This document shows positions 60,171 to 64,000 of a DNA stretch of 64,000 bases, piece by piece (position 1 is the stretch's first letter; each line of letters opens with the position of its first letter). A program made the position numbers and the translations under genes. The notes beneath the pieces were generated by a model. The model saw only the letters and a list, made by a program, of their open reading frames with translations. It ran no database searches and was not told the DNA's origin. Source of the stretch: Mycobacterium vicinigordonae. GTDB lineage: Bacteria > Actinomycetota > Actinomycetes > Mycobacteriales > Mycobacteriaceae. The stretch is taken from the NCBI RefSeq assembly GCF_013466425.1, contig NZ_CP059165.1, forward strand, positions 1,240,001-1,304,000. Reading direction: 5' to 3'.

Positions 60171-60317
60171 GGCTCTACCTCCCGCGGTTACGGCGCGATG
60201 GTAGCGGGGCAACCGGTCCTCGGGGGTGGGATTGACGCATTGCGTCGCCGAATTCATAGGAAGTGCGATACGCGGCAGCTATCCGCGGAGCGCGAGGCTG
60301 CAGCCCACGCCGCCTCG

Positions 60318-61430
60318 CTACCTGGGATCGAGTTGGCGTGCCAATCGATCGGTGAACTCGGCGACCGCGGCCGGACTTTCCAAGGTGTACTCGGCGGCTG
60401 TGGCACGATCGCCGTCGTCGCTGTGCCGCACCATGATCGGCACCCCGTCTTCGCGGATCGCGTCGAATGCGTCCTCGTCGGTGATATCGTCACCGAGGTA
60501 GATCGGCAGCAGGGACTCGCTTCCCGGGCCTAGATGCTCGATGACCCAGCGCAGTGTTTTTCCCTTGTCCCAGTCCAGATCTGGGCGTAGCTCGATGACC
60601 TCGCGTCCGGTCGTCACACGTAGTGCGTCGCGGCGGCCCGCGGTGCGCACCGCCGCGGACACCTCGCCCACTCGATCCCGTGCCGCGTTGCGGTAGTGCA
60701 CCGCGACGCCGAACCGCTTGTGTTCCACCACAACGCCGGGTATGGAGCTGAGCCGTCCACGTAACTCGGCGGCTGCCTGTTCGAGAACCGGTATGGCCGC
60801 GGCCGCGTCCTCATTCTGGTGGTGAGTACCGTCCGGCGCCGTGAGCTCGAAGCCGTGACTGCCGGCGTACCAGATACCAGGCAGGCCGACACGTTTGGAC
60901 ACATCGGCGAGGTCGCGCCCGCTGAGGATCGCGACCGGGCACCGCGCCGCTAGCTTTTGGAGCGCCTCCGGCACCCCGTGGGCAGGCCTGGCCGCGTCGG
61001 GATCGTTCACGATCTCCGACAGGGTGCCGTCGAAGTCGAAGAAGACTGCAGTTGAACCGGCGATTTGGCTCAGCACGTCCAGGGCATCGGGCAGCTCGGA
61101 GATGCGCTTGTCTCCGGTGCGGACGCGGATTTCATCGGTACTGGTGACCACCGCGTCCGCAGCACCAGCGTCGCTCCCGACCCGGATCACCAATGCGAAT
61201 CCGCCCGCCCGGGCAGCGTCGACACCCGAGTCTTCGGCGGCGACGACGGCGCAACGTTCCGGGCGCACCCCCAACTGCTCGGCCTTCGCGACGGGCGCGC
61301 GGCCGTCGGAGATGAAGCTGCCGGTGCCGAGGTGGATGTCGCGTAACCGGTTCTCGACCGTTTCGGTGCAGGCCAACGCCGTGTCAAACAGAACGGCGTC
61401 GATACGTCGCGGATCGATGGTGACCGACAT
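60318..61430 (-). CDS. otsB2: Trehalose-6-phosphate phosphatase OtsB2
   Basis: A 370-residue HAD phosphatase converting trehalose-6-P to trehalose, the essential final step of the OtsA-OtsB route and the supply for trehalose mycolates. The HAD motif I is FFDFDGTLSEIV, motif II LSGRDLADV and motif IV YLGDDITDEDAF. An N-terminal degenerate HAD-like region of about 115 residues is typical of mycobacterial OtsB2. The C-terminus is shorter than in H37Rv (391 aa as I recall). In H37Rv about 13 kb, including the tuberculosinyl-adenosine genes, lie between it and PE_PGRS52; here they are adjacent. Confidence 0.94.
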   Translation of the reverse strand: MSVTIDPRRIDAVLFDTALACTETVENRLRDIHLGTGSFISDGRAPVAKAEQLGVRPERCAVVAAEDSGVDAARAGGFALVIRVGSDAGAADAVVTSTDEIRVRTGDKRISELPDALDVLSQIAGSTAVFFDFDGTLSEIVNDPDAARPAHGVPEALQKLAARCPVAILSGRDLADVSKRVGLPGIWYAGSHGFELTAPDGTHHQNEDAAAAIPVLEQAAAELRGRLSSIPGVVVEHKRFGVAVHYRNAARDRVGEVSAAVRTAGRRDALRVTTGREVIELRPDLDWDKGKTLRWVIEHLGPGSESLLPIYLGDDITDEDAFDAIREDGVPIMVRHSDDGDRATAAEYTLESPAAVAEFTDRLARQLDPR

Positions 61431-61462
61431 GGACCCACCTTCTCACGGGTGGGCAATCGACA

Positions 61463-62734
61463 TCAGGGGCGGCGCGCTCGCAGCGGCGATGGCCGCGACG
61501 GCGCAGCACCATTGGGCAGGGCCCGTGGGGAGCGCCTGCGCCGGCGCGCGAAGGGCACGACCGAGTTTTGGGTAAGTGCCGCCAGCCGGGTCATGCCCGC
61601 TTCGATGCCCGCGGCCAAGTGCTCGAGCATGGGTGCGCCGTCGTAGTCGGCGGTGAGGCCGAACACCAGCTCGTCGCCGTAACCGAACACCGCGACTCCG
61701 GTGCTGAGCTGGGGGGCAGTCGGTGGGATTGGCAGCAACTCCACGATCTGCCGGCCCATCAGCGTCAATGGTCGTCGCGGTCCCGACGCATGGCTGGCCA
61801 GCGTCACGACACGGCTGCGCGATGCGCCGGTAAGCACTTGAATTGCCTTGTTGCACAATGCTAATGGTGAATATCCAGTTGGGAGCGCGCCGTTCTGCAG
61901 GGCGGCGGTGTGCACCGCCCGCAGTTGCATCACGGGGTCGTCGTGGTGTACCGGCAACGGCGAGAGCACCGATCCCACAGATCTCAGCGAATCGGCCCGT
62001 GGTCGCTCGCCGCGGCGGAGCAGCGCGGTCCGGAAGCCCTCGGCGACGGCCGCCAGTGCGACATCGTCGGGACTGACTCCGAACTTTCTGGCCACGTCCT
62101 CGGCGGTGGCGCGGGGGACCCGGACCGTGCGGTAATGCCTCAGCGTGTTCTGCGAACCGACCGGAGAGGTCAACGCCGCTATGTTGCCGGCCGCGGCGAC
62201 AAGGCCGATCGTGGTCCCAGTGACGACCCCCGCCGCGGCCTTGACGACGCCGAATGGCGCCCGCAGCAGGGTATCGGGCCAGCTGAGATGAGCGGAATTG
62301 GACGGCGAAACCTGTTTCGGCACAAGCGTGTTGGCGAACATGCCGGCGCCGCCGTCGCAGAGCCGGGCGAACAGTTGAGCGGCCGGCGCCATGCTGTGGT
62401 GGGCCTTGATCAAGATCGCCCAGCGATCGTCGGCGACTCGCTCGATGATCCAGCACTCCCACTGCGGACGCGCCGGATCGAGGGGGCGTTCCAGGGCGTG
62501 GGCGATGGCGCGGGACAATTCGGCGTCGTCGCCGGGTGGTGGCAGCGACACCCGCTGGATATGGCGTGCGGGGTCGAATTCGGGCTCGATGTGTTCAGCC
62601 AGCAAAGCCGTGATGCGGTGGTTGTCCGGAGCCGGCCCCGCCAGAAGGGCCGCGGCTCCCATCGCCATGCTTGGGTAGCGGGCGCGTCCGGGACTGCCGA
62701 TGGGCCCCGCCTCCAGTGTCGCCAATCGTGCCAT
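61463..62734 (-). CDS. WS/DGAT-family acyltransferase-like protein with altered active site (Rv3371-like)
   Basis: A 423-residue member of the wax ester synthase/diacylglycerol acyltransferase family. The general fold is recognisable from the acyltransferase-type motif and PLTLMGRQIVELLPIPP near the C-terminus. The active-site HHxxxDG reads HHSMAPA (residues 112-118): the histidines are kept but Asp and Gly are replaced by Pro and Ala. Catalysis may be impaired or the substrate may differ. It corresponds to Rv3371 in place. It is divergent from dnaE2, and the region between contains the SOS box. Confidence 0.85.
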   Translation of the reverse strand: MARLATLEAGPIGSPGRARYPSMAMGAAALLAGPAPDNHRITALLAEHIEPEFDPARHIQRVSLPPPGDDAELSRAIAHALERPLDPARPQWECWIIERVADDRWAILIKAHHSMAPAAQLFARLCDGGAGMFANTLVPKQVSPSNSAHLSWPDTLLRAPFGVVKAAAGVVTGTTIGLVAAAGNIAALTSPVGSQNTLRHYRTVRVPRATAEDVARKFGVSPDDVALAAVAEGFRTALLRRGERPRADSLRSVGSVLSPLPVHHDDPVMQLRAVHTAALQNGALPTGYSPLALCNKAIQVLTGASRSRVVTLASHASGPRRPLTLMGRQIVELLPIPPTAPQLSTGVAVFGYGDELVFGLTADYDGAPMLEHLAAGIEAGMTRLAALTQNSVVPFARRRRRSPRALPNGAAPSRPSPLRARRP

Positions 62735-62946
62735 GCTCTGCCCCCACCTGTTTTTTCAAGTTGTACCAGTATTGGTGTGGGACGGCTGCTTCGGTAGGCC
62801 CGGCAGGTTAACAGTGTGTTGTCCGAATAAAGATAGCTTTAACAGCGCAGATGGCTTGTCGAGGTTTGTTGTTCGCAAATTGTTTCGGTCACGTTCGAAA
62901 GCTGTTCCGATGGTATGTCCCCAGGCGGCGCCACAGCCCTCCTTGC

Positions 62947-62962
62947 TCGAACAAATGTTCGA
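62947..62962. promoter_or_regulatory. Perfect LexA (SOS) box upstream of dnaE2
   Basis: TCGAAC-AAAT-GTTCGA is a perfect match to the mycobacterial LexA consensus, abutting the dnaE2 -10. It predicts strong damage induction. Confidence 0.96.
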
Positions 62963-62968
62963 TATATT
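62963..62968 (+). promoter_or_regulatory. -10 hexamer TATATT for leaderless dnaE2
   Basis: TATATT begins directly after the SOS box and ends six bases before the ATG at 62975. LexA would block the -10 region. This spacing suggests a leaderless transcript. Confidence 0.75.
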
Positions 62969-62974
62969 GCAGGC

Positions 62975-64000
62975 ATGGGTTGGTACCACGGTCCGCCGAG
63001 TTGGGCCGAAATGGAGCGAGTTCTGGACAGCAAGCCGCGCCATGCCGGCGAGCCGGTGCCGGCCGGCCCGCCTGATCCGTCCCTGGATGCGCCGCAATCG
63101 CACACACGTGGCTCATATAAAGCAAAACCGGACGGGCAACGGGTCCGCTCGTCCGTCGCGTATGCCGAATTGCATGCGCATTCGGCGTACAGCTTCCTCG
63201 ACGGGGCCAGCACGCCGGAGGAGATGGTCGAGGAGGCCGCCCGGCTGGATCTGCGCGCGCTGGCGCTGACCGACCACGACGGCCTGTACGGGGCGGTGCG
63301 GTTTGCCGAAGCCGCCACCGAGTTGGGCGTGCGCACGGTGTTCGGCGCCGAACTCTCCTTGAGCTGCCAGGCTCGCACCGAGGAGCCAGACCCGCCAGGT
63401 CCGCACCTGTTGGTGTTGGCTCGCGGTCCCGAAGGGTATCGGCGGCTGTCCCGGCAGTTGGCTGCGGCGCACCTTGCCGGGGGCGAGAAGGGCAAGCTGC
63501 GCTACGACCTCGACGCACTGGGCGAAGCAGCCGACGGCCACTGGCACATTCTCACCGGATGTCGCAAAGGGTCTGTGCGCCAAGCGCTTTCCAGTGGAGG
63601 GCCCGATGCTGCGCGTCGCGCCCTGGCCGACCTGGTGGATCGGTTCGGGGCGCACCGGGTGAGCATCGAACTGACCCACCACGGTCAGCCTCTCGACGAC
63701 GAGCGCAACGCGATGCTCGCCGGGTTAGCCCCGCATTTCGGGGTCGGTGTGGTGGCCACCACCGGAGCGCACTTCGCCCATCCGTCGCGGCGCCGACTGG
63801 CTATGGCGATGGGCGCGATCAGGGCCCGTCAATCCCTGGACGCTGCCTCCGGCTGGCTGGCCCCGCTGGGCGGCTCGCACCTGCGCTCCGGGCAGGAGAT
63901 GGCGCGGCTGTTCGCCCAGCGGCCGGATGCGGTCACCGCGGCCGCCGAACTCGGGGAGCAGTGCGCGTTCGGCCTGGCGCTCATCGCGCCGCAGCTGCCG
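62975..64000 (+). CDS. dnaE2: Error-prone DNA polymerase DnaE2, N-terminal part (3' end outside window)
   Basis: The first 342 codons of a roughly 1,080-residue C-family polymerase that performs damage-induced mutagenesis with ImuA' and ImuB. The PHP domain is visible at YAELHAHSAYSFLDGAS and LALTDHDGLYGAVRFAE, plus ILTGCRKG and THHGQPLDDERN. The ATG at 62975 gives MGWYHGPPSWAEMERVL as in M. tuberculosis. Residues 20-55 are a poorly conserved linker. The SOS box lies 13 bases before the start. Confidence 0.96.
   Translation, partial: MGWYHGPPSWAEMERVLDSKPRHAGEPVPAGPPDPSLDAPQSHTRGSYKAKPDGQRVRSSVAYAELHAHSAYSFLDGASTPEEMVEEAARLDLRALALTDHDGLYGAVRFAEAATELGVRTVFGAELSLSCQARTEEPDPPGPHLLVLARGPEGYRRLSRQLAAAHLAGGEKGKLRYDLDALGEAADGHWHILTGCRKGSVRQALSSGGPDAARRALADLVDRFGAHRVSIELTHHGQPLDDERNAMLAGLAPHFGVGVVATTGAHFAHPSRRRLAMAMGAIRARQSLDAASGWLAPLGGSHLRSGQEMARLFAQRPDAVTAAAELGEQCAFGLALIAPQLP

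Overview
This is high-GC actinobacterial DNA that I read as a slow-growing Mycobacterium close to, but not part of, the M. tuberculosis complex. The evidence is ESX-4 genes, WhiB3 and a WhiB4-like protein, SigD/RsdA, a PPE and a PE_PGRS gene, CmaA1, GroEL1 with a His-rich tail and the ImuA'/ImuB/DnaE2 mutasome. Many proteins are near-identical to M. tuberculosis H37Rv proteins as I remember them, and gene order follows H37Rv from about Rv3447c down to Rv3370c in reverse orientation. Species cannot be fixed from this window alone.

Layout. 1-3154: 3' end of the ESX-4 locus (eccC4, an Rv3446c-type protein, esxU, esxT). 3318-7444: rplM-rpsI, glmM and two hypotheticals. 7456-9445: an F420/LLM oxidoreductase and a hydrolase-like protein on the minus strand. 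9596-16068: glmS, two membrane proteins, nnr, gadB. 16096-20907: a tightly overlapping run alr, alpha/beta hydrolase, tsaE, tsaB, rimI, tsaD (cell-wall D-alanine plus tRNA t6A modification). 20923-24216: an LppH-like lipoprotein, then CIRCE-controlled groES-groEL1 ending in a strong hairpin terminator. 24234-30052: an accessory block (MerR, P450, TetR, MpaB/DUF2236 oxygenase, two HSL-type esterases) lying between groEL1 and whiB3, which I recall as adjacent in H37Rv. 30150-35727: whiB3, an Rv3415c-type protein, sigD-rsdA, a PPE-PPW gene, a DUF5319 gene. 35886-41994: guaB2-guaB3, choD, the sulfate-ester dioxygenase (Rv3406 type) and its divergent TetR regulator with two clear operators. 41998-45125: a GH65 phosphorylase and a beta-phosphoglucomutase-like enzyme. 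45281-50692: guaA, a PhyH-type dioxygenase, SOS-regulated imuA'-imuB, a WhiB4-like gene. 51106-56751: iunH, cmaA1, acrA1, lpqD, htdY (nucleoside salvage and mycolate/lipid genes). 56748-62734: an amino-acid permease with a suspicious start, PE_PGRS, otsB2, a WS/DGAT-family protein. 62975-end: dnaE2 under a perfect SOS box, cut by the window edge.

Functional threads: nucleotide synthesis (guaA, guaB2, guaB3), damage-induced mutagenesis (imuA', imuB and dnaE2, two SOS boxes), envelope lipids (cmaA1, acrA1, htdY, choD, DGAT-like) and redox/stress regulation (whiB3, whiB4-like, sigD, HrcA/CIRCE). The likeliest source of undescribed biology is the 24.2-30.1 kb oxidative block. Other points of interest are the extra WhiB4-like gene, the Met/Gly-rich linker in the PPE protein and several enzymes with broken catalytic motifs. 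No rRNA, tRNA, CRISPR array or complete insertion sequence was seen.
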